DNA from: Stenotrophomonas oahuensis
GTDB lineage: Bacteria; Pseudomonadota; Gammaproteobacteria; Xanthomonadales; Xanthomonadaceae
Length of the DNA: 64,000 nucleotides
Direction: 5' to 3'
Assembly (NCBI RefSeq): GCF_031834595.1
Contig: NZ_CP115541.1
Span: 1,364,001 to 1,428,000, forward strand
Under the pieces are notes generated by a model. The model did no database searches. It was not told where the DNA came from and saw only the letters and a program-made list of their open reading frames with translations. Shown piece after piece: positions 47,841 through 56,684 of the stretch. Each line of letters opens with the position of its first letter. Positions within the stretch are counted from its first letter, which is position 1. Both the position numbers and the translations under genes were made by a program.

Positions 47841-48788
47841 TTGGCTTCCCAGACAAACAACGCCCCCGCCCTGCGGGTGCGCGACCTCCGCAAAACCTAT
47901 GACAACGGCACCCAGGCCCTGAAGGGGGTCTCGCTGGACGTGGCCCCGGGCGACTTCTTCGCCCTGCTGGGCCCGAACGGGGCCGGCAAGTCCACCCTGA
48001 TCGGCATCATCAGCTCGCTGGTGAACCTGAGCGAAGGCCAGGTGGAAGTGTTCGGCAGCGACCTGGTGCGCAACCGCAGCGCCACCATGCGCCTGATCGG
48101 GCTGGTGCCGCAGGAAATCAACTTCAACCTGTTCGAAAAGCCCTTCGACATCCTGGTGAACTACGCCGGCTTCTACGGCGTGCCGCGCGAGGAAGCCGAA
48201 AAGATGGCCGAGGTTGAACTCAAGCGCGCCCACCTGTGGGAAAAGGCCCAGGTGATGAGCCGCACGCTGTCGGGCGGCATGAAGCGCCGGTTGATGATCG
48301 CCCGCGCGATGATGACCCGCCCGCGCCTGCTGATTCTGGATGAGCCCACCGCAGGCGTGGACATCGAGATCCGCCGCGACATGTGGCGGGTGCTGAAGGA
48401 GATCAACGCCGCTGGCACGACGATCATCCTGACCACGCATTACCTGGAAGAAGCCGAGCACCTGTGCCGGCACCTGGCCATCATCAACCACGGCCAGATC
48501 GTCACCCAGGGCCCGATGCGGGCGCTGCTGGCCAAGCTGGACGTGGAAGGCTTCCTGTTTGACATCGATGGCGACCTGCCGGCGCAACTGCCGGTGATCG
48601 AGGGCACCACCATCACCGCCACCGACGCGCACACGCTGGACGTAGACATGCCGCGCGCGATGGATCTGAACCGGGTGTTCGAGGCGCTGAACGCGGCCGG
48701 CATCCGGGTGCGCTCGATGCGCACCAAGAGCAACCGTCTGGAGGAGCTGTTCGTGCGGCTTACCGGCAACCAGGAGAACGCGGCATGA
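47841..48788 (+). CDS. yadG: ABC transporter ATP-binding protein YadG
   Basis: 315 residues. Walker A GPNGAGKSTL, signature LSGGMKRRLMIARAM, Walker B LLILDEPTAGVD and H-loop TTHYLEEAE are intact. A C-terminal extension follows (about residues 240-315). Together with YadH it forms an ABC-2 exporter of unknown substrate. TTG 47841 is chosen because GAAGG lies 7 bases upstream and the family start MASQ follows; a longer frame exists. Its stop overlaps yadH (ATGA, 48785-48788). Confidence 0.92.
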   Translation: MASQTNNAPALRVRDLRKTYDNGTQALKGVSLDVAPGDFFALLGPNGAGKSTLIGIISSLVNLSEGQVEVFGSDLVRNRSATMRLIGLVPQEINFNLFEKPFDILVNYAGFYGVPREEAEKMAEVELKRAHLWEKAQVMSRTLSGGMKRRLMIARAMMTRPRLLILDEPTAGVDIEIRRDMWRVLKEINAAGTTIILTTHYLEEAEHLCRHLAIINHGQIVTQGPMRALLAKLDVEGFLFDIDGDLPAQLPVIEGTTITATDAHTLDVDMPRAMDLNRVFEALNAAGIRVRSMRTKSNRLEELFVRLTGNQENAA

Positions 48789-49585
48789 GCACCACCCCAA
48801 GCCCGGTGATGACCGACGGGCAGCGCAACCGGATCGCGCTGATGACCATCGTGCGCCGCGAAGTGGCGCGCATCCTGCGTATCTGGGGCCAGACCCTGGT
48901 GCCGCCGGCGATCACCATGACCCTGTACTTCCTGATCTTCGGCGGGCTGATCGGCTCGCGCGTGGGTGAGATGGGCGGTTACAGCTACATGCAGTTCATC
49001 GTGCCGGGCCTGGTGATGATGAGCGTGATCCAGAACAGCTACGGCAACATCAGCTCGTCGTTCTTCGGCGCTAAGTTCGGTCGCCATGTGGAAGAACTGC
49101 TGGTGAGCCCGATGCCGAACTGGGTGATCCTGTGGGGTTACGTGGCGGGCGCGGTGCTGCGCGGGCTGATGGTGGGCGTGATCGTGCTGATCATTGCGAT
49201 GTTCTTCACCCCGGTGCGCATCCCGCACCCGTTGGTGACGCTGACCACGGTGCTGCTGGGCGCAACGATCTTCTCGCTGGCGGGCTTCATCAACGCGGTG
49301 TACGCGAAGAAGTTCGACGACGTGGCGATTGTGCCGACCTTCATCCTGACCCCGCTGACCTACCTGGGCGGCGTGTTCTATTCGGTGAAGCTGCTGCCGA
49401 CCTGGGCGGAAGCGGCAACGCACGCGAACCCGATCTTCTACATGGTGAACGCATTCCGCTACGGCCTGCTGGGCTCGAGCGACGTGCCGCTGTGGGTGGC
49501 CTACGCGCTGATGATCGGCTTCGTGGTGGTGCTGAGCGCACTGGCGCTGTGGCTGCTGAAGCGTGGTGTGGGGATGCGGAGCTGA
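48785..49585 (+). CDS. yadH: ABC transporter permease YadH
   Basis: 266 residues with six membrane helices and the ABC-2 motif region MQFIVPGLVMMSVIQNSYGNISSSFFGAKFGRHVEELLVSPMP. LTYLGGVFYSVKLLP and ANPIFYMVNAFRYGLLG are typical of YadH. It is the membrane partner of YadG and is coupled to it by ATGA overlap. A strong terminator follows 28 bases downstream. Confidence 0.94.
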   Translation: MSTTPSPVMTDGQRNRIALMTIVRREVARILRIWGQTLVPPAITMTLYFLIFGGLIGSRVGEMGGYSYMQFIVPGLVMMSVIQNSYGNISSSFFGAKFGRHVEELLVSPMPNWVILWGYVAGAVLRGLMVGVIVLIIAMFFTPVRIPHPLVTLTTVLLGATIFSLAGFINAVYAKKFDDVAIVPTFILTPLTYLGGVFYSVKLLPTWAEAATHANPIFYMVNAFRYGLLGSSDVPLWVAYALMIGFVVVLSALALWLLKRGVGMRS

Positions 49586-49613
49586 TCTGCACCACCTGTT
49601 GATGCTGGACATG

Positions 49614-49640
49614 AAAAAACCGCCTTTCGGCGGTTTTTTC
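49614..49640 (+). terminator. Rho-independent terminator of yadGH
   Basis: AAAAAACCGCC-TTTC-GGCGGTTTTTT: a stem of 11 bp with a small loop and a T run at its 3' end. Confidence 0.95.
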
Positions 49641-49995
49641 GTCCTAAGCCGTTGGGCCAACTTAATGACGCGACAGAGGATGAGTCGTGGGGCCATGGTA
49701 CAGCCGCTCAGTTCGATGTCCACCGCCGCCTATCTCGCCGCATGCATTTAGCCATCGAGATGGGCACGGAAAGCCTTTGTTCCCAGTACTTCAGCGCTGT
49801 TGGAAGAGGACGCACGGGCGTTTCTTCGCTATGACGCTTTCGGCATACATGCTGTAAACAAAAGGCCCCGACGAATCCGCCGAGGCCAAATGCCGACCAG
49901 GAATCCCCGATCCAGTGCTCGTTATAGCAAAATCGGAAGGCGGGGCTCAGCCCTAACGGTTTCGAACAGATTGGTTGACGAAGGAGCTTGCTCAC
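49641..49995. other. Intergenic region
   Basis: 355 bases between the yadGH terminator and the panE-like gene. One stem-loop (GGCCCCGACG-AATC-CGCCGAGGCC, 49865-49888) with wobble pairs is followed on the minus strand by a T tract, but no minus-strand gene precedes it. No other feature seen. Confidence 0.5.
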
Positions 49996-50934
49996 ATGCG
50001 CATTCTGGTTCTTGGTGCCGGCGGTACCGGCGGTTACTTCGGCGGGCGTTTGGCCCAGGCCGGGGTGGATGTCACCTTCCTGGTGCGGCCCGCCCGCGCG
50101 GCGCAGTTGGCCCAGGATGGGCTGGTGATCCGCAGTCCGCTGGGCGATGCGGCCTTTCCGGTGCAGCATGTGACTGCTGATGGATTGGCCGCGCTGGCGG
50201 CTGAGAAGCCGTTCGATCTGGTGATGCTGAGCTGCAAGGCATATGACCTGGAAAGCTCGATTGGAGCGATTGCGCCGGCGGTGTCCTCGCGCACCAATGT
50301 GCTGCCGATCCTCAACGGGCTGCGTCACTACACCGCGCTGGATGAACGCTTCGGCCGCAATGCGGTGCTGGGTGGGTTGTGCTTCATCAGTGCGACCAAG
50401 GCACCGGATGGCGCGGTGCTGCATCTGGCCCCTGCGGCCAAGCTGACGTTTGGCGAGCGCGACAACACCGGGGCGAGTGCGCGGGTGTTGGCGCTGGCGG
50501 CGGCCTGTGTGCAGGCCAATGTCGATCATCTGGCCAGCGATGCGATTGGGCAGGAGCAGTGGGTGAAATACAGCTTCCTGACCGCGCTGGCGGCGGGCAC
50601 CTGTTTGATGCGCGCGGATGTGGGGAGGATTGTGGGCACCGATGAGGGTGAGGCGATCATGCGTGGGCTGTATGCGGAGTGCCTGGCGGTGGCCGAGGCG
50701 GCCGGAGAGCCGGTGCCGGAGAAGGCACAGGGGATTGCGCTGGGGGCGCTTACGCAGGCCGGGTCGGCGTTGAAGGCGTCGATGCTGCGCGATCTGGAGG
50801 CCGGGCAGCAGGTGGAGGCGATGCAGATTGTGGGGGATATGCGGCTGCGGGCGCGGGAGGCCGGGGTGCTGGCACCGTTGTTGGCGGTGGCGTATGCGCA
50901 TTTGCAGGCGTATGAGGCGTCGCGCGCGGGGTGA
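49996..50934 (+). CDS. panE: 2-dehydropantoate 2-reductase family protein
   Basis: 312 residues. N-terminal Rossmann motif ILVLGAGGTGGYFGGRLAQAG; AVSSRTNVLPILNGL and KYSFLTALAAGTCL are family blocks. PanE reduces ketopantoate to pantoate with NADPH in pantothenate synthesis. Several bacteria carry multiple paralogs, so the substrate of this copy is less certain. ATG 49996 is taken because MRILVLGAGG is the standard start. Confidence 0.85.
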   Translation: MRILVLGAGGTGGYFGGRLAQAGVDVTFLVRPARAAQLAQDGLVIRSPLGDAAFPVQHVTADGLAALAAEKPFDLVMLSCKAYDLESSIGAIAPAVSSRTNVLPILNGLRHYTALDERFGRNAVLGGLCFISATKAPDGAVLHLAPAAKLTFGERDNTGASARVLALAAACVQANVDHLASDAIGQEQWVKYSFLTALAAGTCLMRADVGRIVGTDEGEAIMRGLYAECLAVAEAAGEPVPEKAQGIALGALTQAGSALKASMLRDLEAGQQVEAMQIVGDMRLRAREAGVLAPLLAVAYAHLQAYEASRAG

Positions 50935-50972
50935 TGGGGTTCCCGGTCGAAAAGCGCGGCGCGGTGCGCCGT

Positions 50973-51041
50973 GTATCGACCAACGGTCGATACCTACCAG
51001 ATCCCCGTCATGCCGGTAGGTCACGACCGTTGGTCGTGACC
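50973..51041. repeat. SMAG dimer
   Basis: GTATCGACCAACGGTCGATAC (50973-50998) and GGTAGGTCACGACCGTTGGTC (51015-51041), two subfamilies facing each other between panE and tatD. Confidence 0.87.
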
Positions 51042-51064
51042 GCGTCGGACTAACCGACGTCGAA

Positions 51065-51862
51065 TCAACCGGCGTCGGGCAGCCGGAAGAACGCACGCGT
51101 AGCGGCCGTAGCATTCGCCGCCGTCACCACCACATCCTCGCCACGATCGCGCGCCAGCTCTTCCACGATGTGCGACAGGAACATCGGCTCATTCCGCCGA
51201 TCCTTCGGCATCGGCTTCAACGTACGCGGCAGCAGATACGGCGCGTCGGTTTCAATCATCAATCGATTGGCCGGCACGTGCTTCACCAGCTCGCGCAGGT
51301 GCGCGCCGCGGCGCTCGTCGCACAGCCAGCCGGTGATGCCGACGTACCAGTCCTGGTCCAGGTAATCGAACAGATCCTGGCGCTCGCCGGTGAAGCAATG
51401 CACCACCGCCGGGCCGAGGCGGCCTTCGAAGTTCTTCATCTGCGCCATGAAATCGGCATGCGCGTCGCGCTGGTGCAGGAACAGCGGTTTGCCGGTCTCG
51501 GCAGCCAGCTGCAACTGGCGCTCGAAGGCGCGGTGCTGCGCGGGGCGCGGCGAAAAATCGCGGAAATAGTCCAGCCCGCACTCGCCAACCGCCACTACTT
51601 CCGCATGTGCATGCAGCGCGCGCATCTCGGCGTCGCATTCGTCGGTGTATTCCACCGCGTGGTGCGGGTGCACGCCGGCGGTGGCGTACAGGAAACCCGG
51701 GTGCTGGCGGGCCAGTTCCAGCGCCATCGGCGAATGCTCGCGGCTGGCCCCGGTGATCACCATCTGCACCACACCGGCCGCGCGTGCGCGCTCCAGCACC
51801 GCGTCGCGGTCACGGTCGAAGGAGTCGTGGGTGAGGTTGGCACCGATATCGATCAGCTGCAT
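51065..51862 (-). CDS. tatD: TatD-family metal-dependent DNase
   Basis: 265 residues. TatD features: MQLIDIGANLTHDSF (DIGVNLT type), GVHPHH, GECGLDYF with metal Glu, HCFTG, and IETDAPYLLPR with metal Asp. The enzyme is a cytoplasmic 3'-5' exonuclease/deoxyribonuclease in E. coli. ATG 51862 has the canonical N-terminus. It is divergent from hrpB across 66 bases. Confidence 0.94.
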   Translation of the reverse strand: MQLIDIGANLTHDSFDRDRDAVLERARAAGVVQMVITGASREHSPMALELARQHPGFLYATAGVHPHHAVEYTDECDAEMRALHAHAEVVAVGECGLDYFRDFSPRPAQHRAFERQLQLAAETGKPLFLHQRDAHADFMAQMKNFEGRLGPAVVHCFTGERQDLFDYLDQDWYVGITGWLCDERRGAHLRELVKHVPANRLMIETDAPYLLPRTLKPMPKDRRNEPMFLSHIVEELARDRGEDVVVTAANATAATRAFFRLPDAG

Positions 51863-51928
51863 GGGGCAATTCGCACACTCAGGTAAGCGGCGCATTGTAA
51901 AGCACCGCCCTGCCCGTATCCTTGCCGC

Positions 51929-54433
51929 ATGCGTACGCCTGTTTTCCCCATTGCCGAGCAGCTGCCGGCCATTCTGAACGCCCTCGGCAGCCACACCCGC
52001 CTGGTGCTGGAAGCCCCGCCCGGCGCGGGCAAGACCACCCAGGTGCCGCTGGCGCTGCTGGACGCGTCGTGGCTGCAGGGGAAGAAGATCATCATGCTGG
52101 AGCCGCGCCGGGTGGCGGCGCGCAGTGCGGCGCAGTTCATGGCCCGCCAGCTGGGTGAGGACGTGGGCGAGACGGTGGGCTACCGCATCCGCTTCGAGAA
52201 CAAGGTATCCGCACGCACCCGGGTGGAAGTGGTTACCGAAGGCATCCTGACCCGCATGCTGCAGGACGACCCACTGCTGGAAGGCGTGGGCGCGCTGCTG
52301 TTCGATGAATTCCATGAGCGCCATCTGGCAGCGGACCTTGGGTTGGCACTGTCATTGGACGTGCAGGCGCAGCTGCGGGACGACCTGCGCATTGTGGTGA
52401 TGTCGGCCACGCTGGATGGCGAGCGGCTGGCGCAGTTTCTGGATGCGCCGCGCATCAGCAGTGCGGGCCGCAGCTATCCGGTGTCGATCAGCCATTTCCC
52501 GGCACGGCGCGAGGAGGCGCTGGAGGCGCAGGTGCGGCGCGCGGTGGAACAGGCGCTGCGCGAGCATCCGGGCGATGTGCTGGTGTTCCTGCCCGGGCAG
52601 CGTGAGATCAACCGCGCACTGGCGGCGCTGGATTCGGTGCTTCCGGCTGAGGTGCAGCTGCTGCCGCTGCACGGCGAACTGCCGGTAGACCAGCAGAGCC
52701 GCGTGCTGCAGCCCGACCCGATCGGGCAGCGCCGGGTGGTGCTGGCCACCAACGTGGCCGAGTCCTCGGTCACCCTGCCGGGGGTGCGGGTGGTGATTGA
52801 TGCGGGGCTGGCGCGCGAGCCGCGCTATGACCCCAACAGCGGCTTCGCGCGGCTGGACGTGGTGCCGATCGCACAGGCTTCGGCCGACCAGCGCGCCGGC
52901 CGTGCCGGGCGCGTGGCCGAGGGCTGGGCGTGGCGGCTGTGGCCGCAGTCGCAGCGGCTGGAGGCACAGCGCCGGCCGGAGATGGCCCAGGTGGAACTGG
53001 CCTCGCTGGCGCTGGAGCTGGCCGCCTGGGGCAGCGATGACCTGCGCTTCGTCGACACGCCGCCGGTGGGCGCGCTGGCGGCGGCGCGGGAACTGCTGCA
53101 GCGGCTGGGCGCGCTGAGCGATGGCGGCGGCCTCACCGCACTGGGCCGGCGCATGCTGGCGCTGGGCACGCACCCGCGACTGGCGGCGATGCTGCTGTCG
53201 GCGGGGGCCGGCACTGAGCAGGCGCTCGCCTGCGACCTCGCTGCGCTGGTGGAAGCGCGCGACCCGCTGCGCCAGGGCGGTGATGCCTTGGCAGCGCGCT
53301 GGCGGGCGCTGGCAGCGTTCCGTCAGGGCCGGGCACCGCACGATGCCAATCGCGGTGCGCTGGCCGCCATTGATGCCGCCAGCAAGCAGTGGCGACGCCG
53401 GCTGCGCTGCGACACCGCCCCGCCCGGCTCGGTGGAGGCACACCAGCTCGGCGACCTGCTGGCGCATGCCTTCCCGGACCGGATTGCCGCCCGCCATCCC
53501 ACCGATCCGCTGCGCTACCTGCTGGCCAACGGCCGCAGCGCGCGCCTGTTCGACCCCAGCGACCTGCGCGGCGAGCCGTGGCTGGTGGCGGTGGAACTGC
53601 GCTTCGAGGCACGCGATGCACTGCTGCTGCGCGCCGCCCCGGTGGACGAAACCCGCCTGCGCCGCGACTTCCCGCAGCGCTTCGTGCAGGAAGATGTGGT
53701 GCGCTGGGACGGCGACAAGCGGGCGCTGGTGGCGCTGCGCGAGACCCGCTTCGACCGCATCGTGCTGGACAGCCGTTCCGCCGGGCGGGTGGATCCGGCA
53801 CAGGCCGCACAGGCGCTGACCGACGCGGTGCGCGAACTCGGCCTGCAGGCACTGCCGTGGACCGACGGGCTGCGCCAATGGCAAGCGCGAACCGTGGGGC
53901 TGCGCCACTGGATGCCGGAACTGGAGCTGCCCGATGTGTCCGACGCGGCGTTGCTGGCGGCGCTGTCCGAGTGGCTGACCCCGGCCTTCAACGGCAAAAC
54001 CCGGCTGGATGCGCTGGATGAGAGCACGCTGGGCGAAGCGCTGAAGTCGCCGCTGCCGTGGGCACTGCGGCAACGCGTGGACCAGCTGGCTCCGGTACGG
54101 ATGGCAGTGCCCTCGGGCATGGAGCGGGCCCTTCATTACGCACTGGAGGCAGATGGCGTCACCCCGCAGCCGCCGGTGCTGGCGGTGAAGCTGCAGGAGC
54201 TGTTCGGGCTGGCCGACACCCCGCGCATTGCCGACGGCCGCGTGCCGCTGACCCTGCACCTGCTGTCACCCGGCGGGCGGCCGCTGCAGGTGACCCAGGA
54301 CCTGCGCAACTTCTGGGCCAACACTTATGCGGAAGTCAAAAAGGAAATGAAGGGGCGGTATCCCAAGCATCCGTGGCCGGATGACCCGTGGACCGCCACC
54401 GCCACGCATCGCGCCAAGCCGCGCGGGACGTAG
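51929..54433 (+). CDS. hrpB: ATP-dependent helicase HrpB
   Basis: 834 residues, DEAH-box. Motifs: I APPGAGKTTQVP, Ia LEPRRVAAR, II FDEFHERH, III SATLD, V TNVAESSVTLPGV, VI QRAGRAGR. The C-terminal HrpB domain ends NFWANTYAEVKKEMKGRYPKHPWPDDP, which is diagnostic. The biological role is poorly known; HrpB is a bacterial DExH RNA helicase family. Length matches the family. Confidence 0.96.
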   Translation: MRTPVFPIAEQLPAILNALGSHTRLVLEAPPGAGKTTQVPLALLDASWLQGKKIIMLEPRRVAARSAAQFMARQLGEDVGETVGYRIRFENKVSARTRVEVVTEGILTRMLQDDPLLEGVGALLFDEFHERHLAADLGLALSLDVQAQLRDDLRIVVMSATLDGERLAQFLDAPRISSAGRSYPVSISHFPARREEALEAQVRRAVEQALREHPGDVLVFLPGQREINRALAALDSVLPAEVQLLPLHGELPVDQQSRVLQPDPIGQRRVVLATNVAESSVTLPGVRVVIDAGLAREPRYDPNSGFARLDVVPIAQASADQRAGRAGRVAEGWAWRLWPQSQRLEAQRRPEMAQVELASLALELAAWGSDDLRFVDTPPVGALAAARELLQRLGALSDGGGLTALGRRMLALGTHPRLAAMLLSAGAGTEQALACDLAALVEARDPLRQGGDALAARWRALAAFRQGRAPHDANRGALAAIDAASKQWRRRLRCDTAPPGSVEAHQLGDLLAHAFPDRIAARHPTDPLRYLLANGRSARLFDPSDLRGEPWLVAVELRFEARDALLLRAAPVDETRLRRDFPQRFVQEDVVRWDGDKRALVALRETRFDRIVLDSRSAGRVDPAQAAQALTDAVRELGLQALPWTDGLRQWQARTVGLRHWMPELELPDVSDAALLAALSEWLTPAFNGKTRLDALDESTLGEALKSPLPWALRQRVDQLAPVRMAVPSGMERALHYALEADGVTPQPPVLAVKLQELFGLADTPRIADGRVPLTLHLLSPGGRPLQVTQDLRNFWANTYAEVKKEMKGRYPKHPWPDDPWTATATHRAKPRGT

Positions 54434-54440
54434 ATGGCGA

Positions 54441-54465
54441 TTGCCGGGCATGGCCCGGCACTACA
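54441..54465. repeat. SMAG palindrome
   Basis: TTGCCGGGCATGGCCCGGCAC, just after the hrpB stop and the same subfamily as 46541-46566. Confidence 0.8.
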
Positions 54466-54550
54466 GTCAGCATTCAGTCACGATGCGGATAACACGCTCT
54501 ACACGGCCATCGCGCCACACTGGATTTCGACCCGAGGCAAAGGACCCCAC

Positions 54551-54952
54551 ATGAGCAGACTGACCGTGATTACCGACCGCGCCCTGGAGCGCGCCCTGGA
54601 TTTGGCCAGCAGCGCCGGCGACGGCCTGAAGCATGCAGGCAGCAGCCTGGGCAGCAACCTGCGTCACTTTGGCCCGCAGGCCACCGACTGGATCAAGACC
54701 GGTGCCGCGCTGGGTGCAGTGAAGACCGGCGGCAAGGCGGCAGCCAAGGTGGTGCGCCGTAACCCGGCCGCGACCATTGCTGTTGCAGCCGTGGGCGTGG
54801 GCCTGCTGGGCTACGCGCTGTACCGCAAGCAGCAGAAGAAGAAGGCTGCGCAGGGCGGTGTGGTCGATGGGCAGGCGCAGCGCATTGCCGCGCGCAATCG
54901 TCGCACCAGCACCGTGATTGACGAGCACAGCGATATTGGTAGCGATGCGTGA
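54551..54952 (+). CDS. Single-helix membrane protein
   Basis: 133 residues. Cytoplasmic-looking N-terminal helix, then a Lys-rich segment (GGKAAAKVVRRNPAATIAVA) and one membrane helix (AATIAVAAVGVGLLGYALYR) with a Lys-rich stop-transfer (KQQKKK). Similar to ElaB/YgaM- or DUF883-like layout but no clear match. ATG 54551 gives MSRLTVITDR. A terminator follows. Confidence 0.7.
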   Translation: MSRLTVITDRALERALDLASSAGDGLKHAGSSLGSNLRHFGPQATDWIKTGAALGAVKTGGKAAAKVVRRNPAATIAVAAVGVGLLGYALYRKQQKKKAAQGGVVDGQAQRIAARNRRTSTVIDEHSDIGSDA

Positions 54953-54962
54953 TTGACTGAGC

Positions 54963-54988
54963 GCGACGACCAACGGTCGTCGCCCACC
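54963..54988. repeat. SMAG palindrome
   Basis: GCGACGACCAACGGTCGTCGC immediately before the terminator at 54990. Confidence 0.85.
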
Positions 54989-54989
54989 A

Positions 54990-55018
54990 CGCCGCCGGCA
55001 TTGCCCGGCGGCGTTTTT
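54990..55018 (+). terminator. Rho-independent terminator
   Basis: CGCCGCCGG-CATTGC-CCGGCGGCG followed by TTTTTGTTT. It ends the transcript of the single-helix membrane protein gene and lies in the convergent gap to rluE. Confidence 0.93.
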
Positions 55019-55021
55019 GTT

Positions 55022-55558
55022 TCAGTCGATCTGCCGCCATTGGCCGGGCTGCAGGTCATCCAGACGATGCGGGCCCATGGAAACGCGCACCAGGCGCAGG
55101 GTGGGCAGCCCGACGGCGGCGGTCATGCGCCGTACCTGGCGATTGCGCCCCTCGCGCAGGGTGATCGCCAGCCACGCATCGGGCACAGTCTTGCGGAAGC
55201 GAACCGGCGGGACGCGCTCCCACAGTGACGGGGCTTCCAGGATCTCCACGCCGGCCGGCAGGGTCGGGCCGTCGTTGAGCTGCACACCGCGGCGCAGGCT
55301 CTGCAGGGCCTCATCGGTCACCGTGCCTTCCACCTGCACCCAGTAGGTCTTGGCTTCCTTGTGCTTCGGGTCGGTCAGGCGGTTGGCCAGGCGGCCATCG
55401 TCGGTGAGCAGCAGCAGGCCTTCGCTGTCGTAGTCCAGCCGCCCTGCCGCATAGACGTCAGGCGGCAGGCCGAACCCGGCCAGGGTCGCGCGCGGCGGTT
55501 GGCTGCGGTCGGTGAACTGGCACAGCACGTTGAAGGGTTTGTTGAAGGCGATGAGCAT
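55022..55558 (-). CDS. rluE: 23S rRNA pseudouridine(2457) synthase RluE-like
   Basis: 178 residues, lacking an S4 domain as RluE does. Start [17 protein letters not shown]; catalytic Asp in [17 protein letters not shown]; then KTYWVQVEG and [12 protein letters not shown]. The enzyme isomerises one uridine of 23S rRNA. RluE-like enzymes vary in target base, so the position is inferred from family. Confidence 0.92.
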   Translation of the reverse strand: MLIAFNKPFNVLCQFTDRSQPPRATLAGFGLPPDVYAAGRLDYDSEGLLLLTDDGRLANRLTDPKHKEAKTYWVQVEGTVTDEALQSLRRGVQLNDGPTLPAGVEILEAPSLWERVPPVRFRKTVPDAWLAITLREGRNRQVRRMTAAVGLPTLRLVRVSMGPHRLDDLQPGQWRQID

Positions 55559-55582
55559 GCGGCCATTGTCCCATCCCCGCGA

Positions 55583-55658
55583 GCGACGACCAACGGTCGT
55601 CGCCTACCGATGGTCGCCGCACCCGGTAGCGCCCGACCGTTGGTCGGGCGGCTCTACC
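55583..55658. repeat. SMAG dimer
   Basis: GCGACGACCAACGGTCGTCGC (55583-55608) and GGTAGCGCCCGACCGTTGGTC (55625-55658) between two minus-strand genes. The second element touches the stop of the methyltransferase gene. Confidence 0.85.
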
Positions 55659-56512
55659 TAACGCTTCACAAAGCGCAGGGTCATGCGGTCGCTCTCACCA
55701 ATCGCCTTGTACTTGGCGGCATCGGCGGCGTCATGGTTGTTCGACGGCGGCAGGGTCCACACGCCGTTCGGGTAATCCTTGGTGTCGCGCGGATTGGTGT
55801 TGATCTCACTGCTGCCGGCCAGCTCGAAACCGGCGGCCTTGGCCAACGCGATCACCTGCGCCTGACCCACATAGCCACTCTTGTCATCGGCCGGCACATC
55901 GGCCTTGGCGCGGTGCTCCACCACGCCCAGCACGCCACCCGGCTTGAGCACGTTGTAGAAGCCCTTGAACATGCCCTCGGCCTGACCCGCGCTGCGCCAG
56001 TTGTGCACGTTGCGGAAGGTCAGCACCACATCGGCCGAGCCGGGTGCGCCGAACACCGGGGCCTTCGGGTCGTACTTCACCACCTGGGTCTTGTCGAACA
56101 GCGCCGGGGTGTCGGCAAACTTCTTGCTCAGGCTGTCCAGACCACGCTGCTGGTAGTCGCGGCCGCGGCCTTCGGCCACCGCCATCGGGTCGACCACGGC
56201 GGCCACGTAAGTGCCCTTGTCGCGCAGCAGCGGGGCCAGGATCTCGGAGTACCAGCCGCCGCCCGGGGTGATTTCGACCACGGTCTTGCCCGGCTCCACG
56301 CCGAAGAACGACAGCGTCTGCGCCGGGTGGCGATAGGCATCGCGCTGCACATTGGCCGGGGTGCGGCCCTTGCCGTCAACGGCGGCCTGCACGGCGGGGG
56401 TGATGGCCGGCTGCGCGTTGGCACCGGCCGGCTTGATTGCCATGGCAGGGGCGGCCAGCAGCAGCGTGGACACGGTGAACAGGCAGGCACAGCTGAGCGA
56501 ACGGGCTTTCAT
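55658..56512 (-). CDS. Exported SAM-dependent methyltransferase-like protein
   Basis: 284 residues with a signal peptide (LSCACLFTVSTLLLAAPAMA). The class I methyltransferase core follows: motif I VVEITPGGGWYSEIL, VDPMAVAEGRGRDYQQRG, VVLTFRNVHNW (motif IV region) and a later GFYNVLKPGGVLGVVEHR. An exported methyltransferase is odd because SAM is a cytoplasmic cofactor; the protein may bind another ligand. ATG 56512 gives the best signal sequence. Confidence 0.85.
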   Translation of the reverse strand: MKARSLSCACLFTVSTLLLAAPAMAIKPAGANAQPAITPAVQAAVDGKGRTPANVQRDAYRHPAQTLSFFGVEPGKTVVEITPGGGWYSEILAPLLRDKGTYVAAVVDPMAVAEGRGRDYQQRGLDSLSKKFADTPALFDKTQVVKYDPKAPVFGAPGSADVVLTFRNVHNWRSAGQAEGMFKGFYNVLKPGGVLGVVEHRAKADVPADDKSGYVGQAQVIALAKAAGFELAGSSEINTNPRDTKDYPNGVWTLPPSNNHDAADAAKYKAIGESDRMTLRFVKR

Positions 56513-56684
56513 CGGCACAACTCCAGTGACGGGATGCGGCGAGACTAGCAGCCCATTGCGTCAAGGTGTTCACAAATCGTTAGTACGGTGGCGTATTGCG
56601 GAACACTGTTTTGTGCGGCGTGCCTCGGCGATGTCATCACCTCGCCCGTATGCTGTTCCATTGATTCTCAATGGAGACCTGCCC

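Noticed and set aside
49865-49888. Terminator of a minus-strand gene at 49.9 kb
   Set aside because: The stem needs wobble pairs and no minus-strand gene lies upstream of it, so it is left as an unexplained hairpin.
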